From positions 1 through 64,000 of the forward strand of contig NZ_JAHPZO010000013.1 in the NCBI RefSeq assembly GCF_019042655.1: a stretch of DNA of 64,000 nt, read 5' to 3'. The stretch is from Planococcus sp. CP5-4_YE. Its GTDB lineage: Bacteria > Bacillota > Bacilli > Bacillales_A > Planococcaceae. A program made the position numbers and the translations under genes. Position 1 is the stretch's first letter; each line of letters starts with the position of its first letter. The notes below the pieces were generated by a model. That model did not search any database and was not told the DNA's origin. It saw only the letters and a list, made by a program, of their open reading frames with translations. Shown here piece by piece: positions 25,481 to 33,598 of the stretch.

Positions 25481-26410
25481 TCATTCGCCGAACCGTTCTT
25501 CCGTGAAAGCAGCGACAACACTGGTGGCGGCGAGACTGCCTTGTCCGGCCGCGATAATCAATTGCGCGGGCCCCATGGAAATATCGCCGCAGGCAAAGAC
25601 ACCTTCGACATTGGTGCGCTGCATCGGGTCGGTCTCCACCCCGCCGCGCTCATTAATATAACAGCCTAAATCTTTCGCGATGGATGTGGACTGGTGCCAC
25701 TCGGCTGTAACAAATCCACCGGAGCGCTCGATCGTCGTGCCGTCTTCGAACGTGATGGCGCGCAGCTTGCCGTTTTCCCCGTCCAGCGAGCGGATCGGTT
25801 CTTCGTAAACGAGGACGCCGTGGTGCTCAAGCGTTTTCTGCTCAGTCGGCGTGATGTGTTTTTTGCCGTTGGTCGCAATGATCAAATTGTTCGTCCAATT
25901 AGAGACGACTTTTGCGAGATGGTCAGCTGCTTCATGTTCCGAAACAATGACCAGCGACTCGCCGCGCATTTCATAACCGTCGCAGAAGGGGCAGCTGAAC
26001 AGGCTCGTGCCGTAAAACTCTTGCACGCGCGGAATGTCCGGCAAAGTTTCCGTGAATCCGGTTGCCAGAATCACTTTTCTCGCATGGAAGACTTCCCCGC
26101 CTTCCGTTTCGATGAGGAAAGATTTGGGTTCTTTCGTGACTGCAGCGACGCGGCTGTTGTTAATTTGAACATCGGGATAATGCGCGAGTTCTTGTTGCGC
26201 CAACTCTTTTAGCTCCTGGGGATTGATGCCGTCGCGTGTCAAAAACCCGTGCGATTCATGCGTCACGCGGTTTCTCGGCTGGTTGTCGTCGAACAGAATG
26301 GTCTTTTTCAACGAACGGCCGAGCACGAGCGCTGCATTGAGTCCCGCCGGCCCGCCACCGATAATCGCACAATCGAGTACTGCTTCCTGGTTTACCAATG
26401 AATCGTTCAT
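25481..26410 (-). CDS. Thioredoxin-reductase-like FAD oxidoreductase
   Basis: 309 aa. The FAD-binding N-terminus is DCAIIGGGPAGLNAALVLGRS, the NAD(P) region is VILATGFTETLP, and the redox motif SCPFCDGYEMRG gives CxxC in the TrxR position. The C-terminal FAD motif is GVFACGDISMGPAQLIIAAGQG. It belongs to the TrxB-like family without assured thioredoxin partner. The NADP dinucleotide motif (GxGxxA) is replaced by a VSEHEAADHLAK stretch, so coenzyme preference is uncertain. The start overlaps the Rrf2 stop by 4 bases (ATGA), so they form one operon. Redox control by the Rrf2 protein is inferred. Confidence 0.85.
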   Translation of the reverse strand: MNDSLVNQEAVLDCAIIGGGPAGLNAALVLGRSLKKTILFDDNQPRNRVTHESHGFLTRDGINPQELKELAQQELAHYPDVQINNSRVAAVTKEPKSFLIETEGGEVFHARKVILATGFTETLPDIPRVQEFYGTSLFSCPFCDGYEMRGESLVIVSEHEAADHLAKVVSNWTNNLIIATNGKKHITPTEQKTLEHHGVLVYEEPIRSLDGENGKLRAITFEDGTTIERSGGFVTAEWHQSTSIAKDLGCYINERGGVETDPMQRTNVEGVFACGDISMGPAQLIIAAGQGSLAATSVVAAFTEERFGE

Positions 26411-26823
26411 TTCACATCGCCTCCTTGTTGTTGTCCTGCCTGTTCGGCAATATCCACTAAAAGCTGTTCCTGAAGTTCCTGTTTCATATTGGCTTCGGCG
26501 TCCCGCATGACTTTCTCGATCAGGCAGCCTTCGTGGCGATGGAGCGTGCAGTCGAATAAATGGCTCTCGCCTTCAATCGCCTGAATCACATCGAAAAACG
26601 AGATGTCCCGCTCGCCTCTCGCCAGCCGGTAGCCGCCTTTTGCGCCAGGTGTCGATTCAATCAAGTTGGCTTTTGTCAGTTTCGTCAAGATTTTCGACAA
26701 ATAAGTCGGCGATAACTGCTGGGCTTTCGCCAGTTCCTGCACGCCGATTGACGCATCCCTAGGCAAGCGGATCAGCTGTACCATCGTATGCAAGGCGTAA
26801 TTCGTGGCATTTGAATATTTCAT
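26407..26823 (-). CDS. Rrf2 family transcriptional regulator
   Basis: 138 aa. The winged helix opens MKYSNATNYALHTMVQL, followed by IGVQELAKAQQLSPTYLSKILTKLTKANLIESTPGAKGGYRLAR. Two Cys in FDCTLHRHEGCLIEKVM could sense redox state; the third Cys of Fe-S IscR proteins is not seen. It heads the operon with the TrxR-like gene. A matching inverted repeat lies upstream. Confidence 0.9.
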   Translation of the reverse strand: MKYSNATNYALHTMVQLIRLPRDASIGVQELAKAQQLSPTYLSKILTKLTKANLIESTPGAKGGYRLARGERDISFFDVIQAIEGESHLFDCTLHRHEGCLIEKVMRDAEANMKQELQEQLLVDIAEQAGQQQGGDVK

Positions 26824-26856
26824 CAGGCATCCTCCTTCACTTCTTTCACAGATATC

Positions 26857-26875
26857 AAAGACTCTTATTGTCTTT
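26857..26875. promoter_or_regulatory. Inverted repeat upstream of rrf2 gene
   Basis: AAAGAC-7-GTCTTT, 34 bases before the regulator start. A probable autoregulatory operator for the Rrf2 protein, given position and symmetry. Confidence 0.5.
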
Positions 26876-27032
26876 AATTAAAACCAATTTACTACTAGCA
26901 CATGTTCCCGTCAACAAGGAATGCCTGGATTGTGTTATTTCCTGGGAAATGGAAAGTTTCAAAGAAAATGAAACCTGCGTCCATTAGTCTGGGTATAGTA
27001 ATGACAAGAACCCACAAAAGGAGAGTTGTGCG

Positions 27033-27149
27033 ATGAATGAAACCAGTTTGAATATAATAGACCTTTTAGTAACCGTTTTAGTTTACGGCCTGCCGATTTT
27101 CATAATTCTTTTCATTATTTATGTACTGCGCAAAAAGAAACAAGGCTGA
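27033..27149 (+). CDS. Micro-protein, single membrane helix, 38 aa
   Basis: ATG at 27033 is preceded by AAAGGAGAG at 7-base spacing. The 38-codon frame ends TGA at 27147. It encodes MNETSLNIID, a hydrophobic helix of about 22 residues (LLVTVLVYGLPIFIILFIIY) and VLRKKKQG: a classic single-span, positive-inside micro-protein. No family assigned. It lies ahead of two other small genes in the same direction. Confidence 0.6.
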   Translation: MNETSLNIIDLLVTVLVYGLPIFIILFIIYVLRKKKQG

Positions 27150-27191
27150 GACTGAAATGCTTCCTATTTTACCGCAAACCGAGGTGAATAC

Positions 27192-27644
27192 ATGAAATTA
27201 CCAGCAGGCATTAGCGGGTTTACTGACGCCACGTTCGGCGAACTTCCGAAAACCGATGGCACATTGTTTAAACAACTATGCTTCACTCTTTCTTTTTGTC
27301 CATCTACCCAACTCATTTCAATTGCTGAACCTGGACAATCTTCCAATTATCATCGCGCCGAAATGAACAGAGACGGACATGCTGTATTGATTCTTTTGAA
27401 CGCTCATTTCCCTTATCTTGCTTTCACTTCCGGCGGCCAAGGTAAAAGCTTTGATTTTATCGACTATGCCTACTGGTCGGAGGTTTTTTCTCCCTTTTAC
27501 CACGTACTCTCCGCAGTTGAATTGAACGTGCCGCTTGATAGCGAGCAGCTAAACGCGCTACAGTTAAACAAAGCCGAATGGAAACAAGCGGCTTATTGGA
27601 AACCGAAAACGACAGGCCAATTGATATTCAATCAATGGGACTGA
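27192..27644 (+). CDS. Conserved hypothetical protein, 150 aa
   Basis: A soluble protein starting MKLPAGISGFTDATFGELP. The middle ISIAEPGQSSNYHRAEMNRDGHAVLILLNAHFPYLAFTS has the look of a small enzyme or immunity-like alpha/beta fold, and the end is KPKTTGQLIFNQWD. I have seen similar proteins in Bacillales without function. GAGGTG lies 5 bases before the ATG. Followed after 25 bases by a membrane-protein gene. Confidence 0.55.
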   Translation: MKLPAGISGFTDATFGELPKTDGTLFKQLCFTLSFCPSTQLISIAEPGQSSNYHRAEMNRDGHAVLILLNAHFPYLAFTSGGQGKSFDFIDYAYWSEVFSPFYHVLSAVELNVPLDSEQLNALQLNKAEWKQAAYWKPKTTGQLIFNQWD

Positions 27645-27669
27645 CAAAACGATAAGGAGTTTGGATATT

Positions 27670-27957
27670 ATGGCTGCTTCACAAAACAACGATCCTGAAA
27701 AAAGCTTAAAAAATGTCATGACACTTTATGGCGCCGCCTTGTTCCTTGGGCTTGCGATCTCGATTTTCGCCCACCACATTGAAGACGTCAGCGGCTTTTT
27801 GACCTTCCTCGTGCCGGCAGCGGCGCTGTACTTTTTTGTCTTGTTCGCTTATTTCAAGGGAGGCACGTTCCGTAAAATCGCATACGGCATCATGGCAGTC
27901 ATCGGCCTCATCAGCCTGTTTATGATCTTCTACTTGGAAATCACCGGCGGCCATTGA
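27670..27957 (+). CDS. Membrane protein, 95 aa
   Basis: Starts MAASQNNDPEKSLKN, then three hydrophobic helices (about 17-37, 44-62, 70-90). The ATG at 27670 has AAGGAG 10 bases upstream; a TTG at 27661 lies too close to that site. Unknown family, possibly cotranscribed with the preceding gene. Confidence 0.55.
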   Translation: MAASQNNDPEKSLKNVMTLYGAALFLGLAISIFAHHIEDVSGFLTFLVPAAALYFFVLFAYFKGGTFRKIAYGIMAVIGLISLFMIFYLEITGGH

Positions 27958-28049
27958 TCGAGCAGCCACTTCCCGGCATCGAACGCTTATGACTGTGCTA
28001 TAATTCGCTTAACAAATTTGAGAATATTCAAGCGAAAGGAATGAACAGC

Positions 28050-28658
28050 ATGAACGAAAAAGTCCTTTTTGTGCTATTGGACGAATATGCGGACTGGGAA
28101 GCAGCGTCTTTGGCGGCGGCATTAAACGAAGAACCGGAAGGCGACGGCCGCAGATTCGATGTGAAGACGGTGTCGCTGACGAAAGATCCTATGAGATCAA
28201 TTGGCGGCTTTACAGTCTTGCCGGATTATGGCATTGACGATGCCCCGGAGGAATTCGCCGGATTGATCTTGATCGGCGGCAATTCCTGGCGCAAAGATGG
28301 CAGCGAACGCGTCATGGAGCTGGTTGACAAAGCAATCAACCAGCAAGCCGTGCTCGGCGTCATTTGCGATGCCTCGGTATTTCTCGGAAAAAACGGCTTA
28401 TTGAACGACGTGCCGCACACAAGCAATCATCTGGAAGACTTGCAGGAAACTTCAGGCGACCGCTACACGAACGGATCCCGCTATCTCCAGCAGCAAGCCG
28501 TGCGCAGCGGCCAGCTCATCACCGCGAACGGCTCCGCATTCCTCGAATTCGGGAAAGAAGTGCTCGAAGCGCTGAAGGCCGCACCGCAGCCGGAGATCGA
28601 CGAATGGTACGGTTTTTTCAAGCAAGGCTATCACGATTACAGAAAATCACAACAGTAG
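28050..28658 (+). CDS. DJ-1/PfpI family protein
   Basis: 202 aa. LILIGGNSWRKD and the nucleophile elbow LGVICDASVFLGKNGLL (Cys about 108) are typical of the DJ-1/PfpI fold. HTSNHLEDLQE follows, and ANGSAFLEFGKEVLEAL is near the end. It resembles the YoaZ-type members of Bacilli, which are annotated as glutamine-amidotransferase-like stress proteins. The ATG at 28050 has AAAGGA at 9 bases, while the ATG at 28041 abuts it. A strong bidirectional terminator follows. Confidence 0.85.
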   Translation: MNEKVLFVLLDEYADWEAASLAAALNEEPEGDGRRFDVKTVSLTKDPMRSIGGFTVLPDYGIDDAPEEFAGLILIGGNSWRKDGSERVMELVDKAINQQAVLGVICDASVFLGKNGLLNDVPHTSNHLEDLQETSGDRYTNGSRYLQQQAVRSGQLITANGSAFLEFGKEVLEALKAAPQPEIDEWYGFFKQGYHDYRKSQQ

Positions 28659-28664
28659 AACGCA

Positions 28665-28701
28665 AAAACCCCCTTGTTCCAATGTGGAACAAGGGGGTTT
28701 T
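28665..28701. terminator. Bidirectional terminator
   Basis: AAAACCCCCTTGTTCC pairs perfectly with GGAACAAGGGGGTTTT across a 5-base loop. Shared by the convergent DJ-1 and ytvA genes. Confidence 0.9.
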
Positions 28702-28712
28702 CTGTTTATCGG

Positions 28713-29489
28713 CTATTTCGCCTGCAAACGCTGGATGACTTGCTGCACCGTTGAAAACGTCAATAGGTTTTGATCGTCATCTTTAATATTGACGATTTCC
28801 ATTGCCGTTTTGGGGCTGATGCCGGAAATATACAATTTACTGCCCATCAACCTCAGCACGTCTTGGATCATTAAGAGATTGGTGTAGAGGAAATTTTTCT
28901 CCCACAGCACGCCCGTGACATCGATGATGATATGTCGTGTGCGCGTGTCGCGGACAAAATGGCTCAATTTCGAAGTCAGGACGTCAAACCGCAAATTATT
29001 CATTTTCCCGACCAATGCCACCGCCCCGATATTGTCGTCAATCGGCAATATCGGCAGCATTTGCTCATTGATTTCCTGTTCTTTTTCGTTCAACTCCATT
29101 TGCTGATCGACTTCCTGGGTGATGTCCGTTTGCGTTCCGATGAAATACAAGTGGCCGTCCATGGTGACAGGTTCGATGTTCAGCCGGTTCCAAAACGTCG
29201 TGCCGTCTTTTCGGTAATTCTCCAGCGTGACGGTGATTTTCTCGCGCTTTTCGATTGCTTGCCGGATTTTTCCGATGGTGAAACGGTCGGTGTTGTCGCC
29301 TTGCAAAAAGCGGCAGTTTCGTCCGATGATCTCGTGTTCTGTATAACCTGTCAGTTGCGCGAAGGTTTCATTATAGTAGATGATCGGGTTGTCTTGTTGT
29401 TCGGGGTCTGTAACGACAGCTGCTACTCGGCTGCCGTTCAGCATAGCTTCCAATAACTCGCTTTTTATTTCAGTCTTTAAATGATTCAT
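28713..29489 (-). CDS. ytvA: Blue-light photoreceptor, LOV-STAS (YtvA type)
   Basis: 258 aa, close to B. subtilis YtvA (261). The N-terminal LOV domain carries GRNCRFLQG with the flavin-adduct Cys59, preceded by the PAS-like ITVTLENYRKDGTTFWNRL. A linker helix (ITQEVDQQMELNEKEQEINEQ) leads to a STAS domain with HIIIDVTGVLWEKNFLYTNLL. In B. subtilis the protein feeds blue light into the sigma-B stressosome. No RsbR/S/T genes lie here. The ATG at 29489 has GGAGAG 7 bases upstream; the longer ORF is rejected. Confidence 0.93.
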   Translation of the reverse strand: MNHLKTEIKSELLEAMLNGSRVAAVVTDPEQQDNPIIYYNETFAQLTGYTEHEIIGRNCRFLQGDNTDRFTIGKIRQAIEKREKITVTLENYRKDGTTFWNRLNIEPVTMDGHLYFIGTQTDITQEVDQQMELNEKEQEINEQMLPILPIDDNIGAVALVGKMNNLRFDVLTSKLSHFVRDTRTRHIIIDVTGVLWEKNFLYTNLLMIQDVLRLMGSKLYISGISPKTAMEIVNIKDDDQNLLTFSTVQQVIQRLQAK

Positions 29490-29567
29490 GTAAATTCTCT
29501 CCGATCTATAAGGGGTGATTTCTGTCACGGGCAAAGTCAACATTGCTTGAGTTGGATCGGAGGTGGA

Positions 29568-29960
29568 TCAGGATTCGATTTCTTTCAGCGCTGCGGCCAG
29601 TCGCTGGGCAAAATGCCGAGGCGGCTCCAGCGATTCCATCGTGATTTCAACCAGGTTCTGATTCATGTGGATGCACTGGCGGAATGCAATCGGCAGCGGA
29701 ATCGGGAATCTGCGCAAGGTGTCTTCAAAAGCCAACATTTCTTCCGGCAGGATGTATACACGGGCTTTGTTGACAGCGGCCCCGTCTTGCTGGAAATACT
29801 CAAAACTGATTTCCATATCCAGTTTGAAACTGAAAAAACTAGAGCCGAGGAAAATTTCCAGTTTCTTTGTTTTCGTGAAATGGAATTTTCCTTCACGGTA
29901 TTCGCAGCGTGCTTTTAAGGTTCTTTTGACTTCATCAGCAATCAATAACTCTTCGTTCAC
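29568..29960 (-). CDS. Hypothetical protein upstream of ytvA, 130 aa
   Basis: Not recognised. GTG start with AAAGGAC 8 bases upstream. The product shows beta-strand-rich segments (YREGKFHFTKTKKLEIFL, FKLDMEISFEYF, ARVYILPEEM) and a helical C-terminus (EPPRHFAQRLAAALKEIES). It lies 78 bases upstream of ytvA in the same direction, so cotranscription is likely. A PilZ-like or small sensor fold is possible but not shown. Confidence 0.5.
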   Translation of the reverse strand: MNEELLIADEVKRTLKARCEYREGKFHFTKTKKLEIFLGSSFFSFKLDMEISFEYFQQDGAAVNKARVYILPEEMLAFEDTLRRFPIPLPIAFRQCIHMNQNLVEITMESLEPPRHFAQRLAAALKEIES

Positions 29961-30148
29961 TTATACCGTCCTTTCGTCCTGTTCCGCGGCTCCAAATTTT
30001 TTCTTTAATGTTCTATACCCGAAATTATTGCTTTTTTCCCATAGGCCGAAAATTTTTTCCGAGACTTTTGCACATATCTTTTTAGCATTTTTAGTTAAGT
30101 AGGGCTTTGGTGTGGTTACCGGAGAGATTTTTACTAAAGGAACCGTAG

Positions 30149-30619
30149 TTAATGATGATGCCCAGAGCTTCCTGCATCCGGCCCCGGTCCTTCTTTCAAG
30201 CTCTCGAGTTCGCTGTCGGACAGCTCCCCGACAATGAATTGGTAATGCGGATTGCTGATGGCATCTCCGCTTCCGGCATGCACTTCAAGGAAATAAAGTC
30301 CATCGCTCCTGAAATTTACTTCCATTTGATAAACGCCTTCTCCAACTTCTTGTGCCTCTTTCATTGGATACGGAATCGACCCGTCCTGTTTAAGGATTTC
30401 AAAATGAACAAAGTTCGCTTCTTTCACCGATTCTCCATTTTGCATCAATTTCGCTTCAAGCATCGCAGTTTCACCGGGAACAATTTCTTCCGGTACATCC
30501 ATCAAGATCTGCAACGGTGCTTCCTGCTTATACAAATCCGCCGCATCGCTACGCACCGAACAAGCGCTTAACAACAAAATGGCGGCAGCGGCCACAAGCG
30601 GCCCATAAAATTTCTTCAT
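30149..30619 (-). CDS. YtkA/FixH-like lipoprotein
   Basis: 156 aa. The lipoprotein signal MKKFYGPLVAAAAILLLSAC has its Cys at residue 20. The mature part is an Ig-like beta domain (LQILMDVPEEIVPGETAMLEAKLMQNGESV, GVYQMEVNFRSDGLYFLEVHAG) matching YtkA/FixH proteins. It ends in PDAGSSGHHH, a possible metal-binding His tail. It lies 14 bases after a PepSY transmembrane gene, so the two form an operon. A copper or respiratory-chain-related role is inferred from YtkA/FixH relatives. ATG 30619 has GGGGGG upstream. Confidence 0.75.
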   Translation of the reverse strand: MKKFYGPLVAAAAILLLSACSVRSDAADLYKQEAPLQILMDVPEEIVPGETAMLEAKLMQNGESVKEANFVHFEILKQDGSIPYPMKEAQEVGEGVYQMEVNFRSDGLYFLEVHAGSGDAISNPHYQFIVGELSDSELESLKEGPGPDAGSSGHHH

Positions 30620-30633
30620 TTCCGTTCCCCCCT

Positions 30634-32013
30634 TCATGCATTCAGCCATTTCTTCACTGCCGGCAGGCGCTGGATCACCAGTTTATCGAACAGCCAAACA
30701 ATGACCATCGACAGTCCCGCAAGCGGGAACAACAAGCCGAGCACAATCATCAACAGTAAAAACGATTTTGTCTGGAACAACGGCGGCGCTTTCGGGGCGC
30801 CCATGCCTTTTTTCGGTTTGCGCTTCCACCACAGATAGACGCCACTGACGGCTACAAAGACAATGCCGAGGCAAATAAACAAGCTGATTAATTGATTGAT
30901 CAGGCCGAATTGCGAACCTTTATGGAGCGTGATGCCCCACGCGACGACTTTGCCGATGACACCGTAATTGTCATAGCGGTAATCCGCCAGTACCGCGCCA
31001 GAATATTGATCGATGTGCATCGTTGCCTCATCCTGCGCTTTTGGCGGGAACACGGATAGCGTATAGACGCCCTCCGGTTCTTGCGGGATGAACACCGAGT
31101 AGGCCGGATGAATGCCTTCCTGATCGGCAATTTCGACTACTTTATCGAGCGACAGCGGGACCAGCCCTTGCACCGAGGACAGCGGCACGTCCAAGGTTTC
31201 CGCGGCCCACGGTACTTCTGCAATATCCTGCGTTTCGACGTCCGATTTCGGCGCGTCGCCGACCCACACAGACGGTGGATAACCTTCTCCTGTGTTGGTC
31301 ACCATCGCTTGGAAGTTGGTGCCCCAAAAGCCCGACCACGGAAGCCCGGTCATGATCAAAAACAATAATCCGGCAGACAGCCAAAACGCCGGCACTGCGT
31401 GGAGGTCTCTTCTGCGAATTTTCGGCCCTTGGCGAAGGCGCGGGAACAACACGCCGCCCGCGCCGTTCATCTTTTTCGGGAACCACAAGAACAAACCAGT
31501 AACAATGAGCACGACCGCCCAGCTCGCGGCCAGTTCAACGATGCGGTCACCGAGCGTCCCGGCCATCAGCTCGCCGTGGATTTCTTCGATTTTGTCCATG
31601 ATGCGGTCATCGTTGTTCAATTCACCGAGCGATAAGCCGGTGTACGGATCGATGAATACTGTCATCGACATGCCATCCGCTTCAACTTTCACTTCGCTTG
31701 AACGCGATTCATTTTCACCGGGGCGATAAGCCGTGACGATGCCTTCCGGATACAGCCGGTTCACTTCCGACAGCTGCTCCGAAATCGCCACCCGCTCTTC
31801 TTGCGCTTGAACTTCATAGTAATCCGCATACAGCACATTCTCAATTTCCGCTTTGAACAAATACACCGAACCGGTGATCGCAAGCAGCACCAATAGCGGC
31901 GCAAACACAACTCCCGCGTACAGGTGCCAGCGCCAGACAGATTTATAAAACTGCCCGCCTTTTGCTTGTTTCGTTTTTATAGCTGCCGATTTGTTTCGTT
32001 CCTCATTTCCCAT
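30634..32013 (-). CDS. PepSY-associated membrane protein
   Basis: About 459 aa. A first helix follows FYKSVWRWHLYAGVVFAPLLVLLAITGSVYLF, a typical opening of PepSY_TM proteins. Two PepSY-like extracellular domains and three further helices include HAVPAFWLSAGLLFLIMTGLPWSGFWG and ITLHKGSQFGLINQL. His residues near helix ends may bind heme, as in related ferric-reductase-like proteins. The ATG at 32013 has GAGG 8 bases upstream; an ATG at 32037 would add 8 residues. In an operon with the YtkA-like lipoprotein. Confidence 0.8.
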   Translation of the reverse strand: MGNEERNKSAAIKTKQAKGGQFYKSVWRWHLYAGVVFAPLLVLLAITGSVYLFKAEIENVLYADYYEVQAQEERVAISEQLSEVNRLYPEGIVTAYRPGENESRSSEVKVEADGMSMTVFIDPYTGLSLGELNNDDRIMDKIEEIHGELMAGTLGDRIVELAASWAVVLIVTGLFLWFPKKMNGAGGVLFPRLRQGPKIRRRDLHAVPAFWLSAGLLFLIMTGLPWSGFWGTNFQAMVTNTGEGYPPSVWVGDAPKSDVETQDIAEVPWAAETLDVPLSSVQGLVPLSLDKVVEIADQEGIHPAYSVFIPQEPEGVYTLSVFPPKAQDEATMHIDQYSGAVLADYRYDNYGVIGKVVAWGITLHKGSQFGLINQLISLFICLGIVFVAVSGVYLWWKRKPKKGMGAPKAPPLFQTKSFLLLMIVLGLLFPLAGLSMVIVWLFDKLVIQRLPAVKKWLNA

Positions 32014-32130
32014 CTGTTCCGCCTCTTTCTCATGCATCCTGTTTTATGTATTTTTCGACTCTATTCAGTAAACGCCTAAAATCGGATTTTAGATTAAAGC
32101 CCAGCAAAAATCATGGAATGTCGCATCAAC

Positions 32131-32170
32131 AAAAAGGGAGATGCGCCTTCACTCAGCGCATCCCCCTTCT
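32131..32170 (-). terminator. Rho-independent terminator
   Basis: On the minus strand AAGGGGGATGCGC pairs with GCGCATCTCCCTT, followed by T. It ends the 63-aa membrane-protein gene. Confidence 0.75.
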
Positions 32171-32275
32171 TCAGTGCTTCCTCCATTACCCACGATTCAT
32201 ACAACGGCGTGCCCGTTATTCTGCTTTAACCGTATTATATACCGAAACGCTGCGATGTTTCCTCTGCCAGGCATT

Positions 32276-32467
32276 TCAGGAGTCCGGTTCATCTTCCTCT
32301 CCTTTTTGTACAATCCATTGAATCATTCCAATGAATAAAATAAAGAGAGCTATCGCGACAGCTAGTTTTGCCACTGGATCCGGCAGCACAGCTCTCAGGT
32401 CAAAGAAGATATGCCCCCAGGTGGTGAAGACTGACAGTATCATTGCCACCAAAAACGTGCGCTTCAT
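32276..32467 (-). CDS. Small membrane protein, 63 aa
   Basis: Two hydrophobic helices: MKRTFLVAMILSVFTTWGHIFF and VAKLAVAIALFILFIGMIQWIV, then an acidic tail GEEDEPDS. GGGAGGGG precedes the ATG. Unknown family. Confidence 0.55.
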   Translation of the reverse strand: MKRTFLVAMILSVFTTWGHIFFDLRAVLPDPVAKLAVAIALFILFIGMIQWIVQKGEEDEPDS

Positions 32468-32506
32468 TCTACCCCTCCCGCTAATGATCTCTACTATTCC
32501 TTTTAC

Positions 32507-33352
32507 TTAAGTTAATCCGTCTATATAACCCTTATACACTTGCTGGAATTGTGGCTTCTCCTCCAGGAATGGATAGTGATTGCTGTTTTCGAAGATCGCC
32601 AGCTGCGCTCCCGGAATCAGCTCAGCCATCTCTTGTGAATACAGGAGCGGGCACTGCACATCGTGACGCCCGCACATGATCAAGCTAGGTGTTGTGATTA
32701 AATGTAGTTTGCGGGTCAGATCAAATAGCTGCAGTTCACGGTTAAAGAAATTCATCCGGATAGCCGACAGCTTTTTAGTTATCGGACTTGAGAAATATGC
32801 TTCGTAATTATTTGGATGAGATAAAGACAGCTTGGTCCTTTCGATTTTCCATTCCTTCTTCTGTTGTTCGGCGGTATCGGGGCTTTTCAAGTTTTCAATC
32901 AGCTCCTGCATTCGTAAAAATAGAGGGTGTTCCGAATTGTAGATGCAGTCTTTTGAAAACGTCATATACTCTCGCGCCGCTGCTCCAGTAATGACCAGGA
33001 ACCGGAGATGCGCTGAGAAATGGATTCCGTAAACGACAGCGAACATGCCGCCAGTTGAATGTCCCGCAAATCCCCATTGCCCAAAACCTAAAGCTGTGCG
33101 TATCGCTTCAAGGTCAAAGACACTTTCGAGCATGCTCAGCTCATACGGATGCTGTGCTTTCTCGGAATTTCCTGCCTCGCGCAGATTAACCAGATAGACA
33201 CGATTTGTTTCGGTGAATGCTTCAGCAAAATAATCTCCGGTCTCGTTGAATTCTGAATAAAGATGCGTCACGCACAATGGCTCGCCGATGCCTTTGGCGA
33301 ACACTTCAAACTCGCCTCGTGAAGTTGAGACCATCATTCGCTCCCAGTTCAT
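32507..33352 (-). CDS. Alpha/beta hydrolase
   Basis: 281 aa. Nucleophile elbow FAGHSTGGMFAVVYG (Ser about 104 in GHSTGG), acid in LIMCGRHDVQCP and His in FENSNHYPFLEE give a full triad. The early oxyanion segment reads VTHLYSEFNETGDYFAEAF, unlike the usual HG. A helical cap lies at about 130-200. It resembles proline-iminopeptidase- or MhpC-like hydrolases. The substrate is unknown. The ATG at 33352 is preferred for spacing from AGGAG. It may be cotranscribed with the 62-aa gene upstream. Confidence 0.8.
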   Translation of the reverse strand: MNWERMMVSTSRGEFEVFAKGIGEPLCVTHLYSEFNETGDYFAEAFTETNRVYLVNLREAGNSEKAQHPYELSMLESVFDLEAIRTALGFGQWGFAGHSTGGMFAVVYGIHFSAHLRFLVITGAAAREYMTFSKDCIYNSEHPLFLRMQELIENLKSPDTAEQQKKEWKIERTKLSLSHPNNYEAYFSSPITKKLSAIRMNFFNRELQLFDLTRKLHLITTPSLIMCGRHDVQCPLLYSQEMAELIPGAQLAIFENSNHYPFLEEKPQFQQVYKGYIDGLT

Positions 33353-33379
33353 CTCCATTCTCCTTTCTCATCTAAAACT

Positions 33380-33568
33380 TCAAGCGGCTCTTTCTATTTT
33401 TCTTTTCTTCAGATACGTATAAAGGGCGTGGATGCCGACCGCCAAAAGAACGCTTGCCGCTGCCGCATGATAACCTGATTTAATTGTTTGGCTAAGTGAT
33501 GAAGCGCTGACTGCGGACGAGCCCAGTACGCTTGCTAGGACGATGACGAGAATGATTCGGTCTTTCAT
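33380..33568 (-). CDS. Small membrane or exported protein, 62 aa
   Basis: N-terminal hydrophobic segment (IILVIVLASVLGSSAVSA, possible signal), then a second helix (AAAASVLLAVGIHALYTYL) and a basic KKRKIERAA tail. GGGGAGGGG precedes the ATG. Unknown. Confidence 0.5.
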   Translation of the reverse strand: MKDRIILVIVLASVLGSSAVSASSLSQTIKSGYHAAAASVLLAVGIHALYTYLKKRKIERAA

Positions 33569-33598
33569 AGATGCCCCTCCCCGATCGAAATTAAATAA

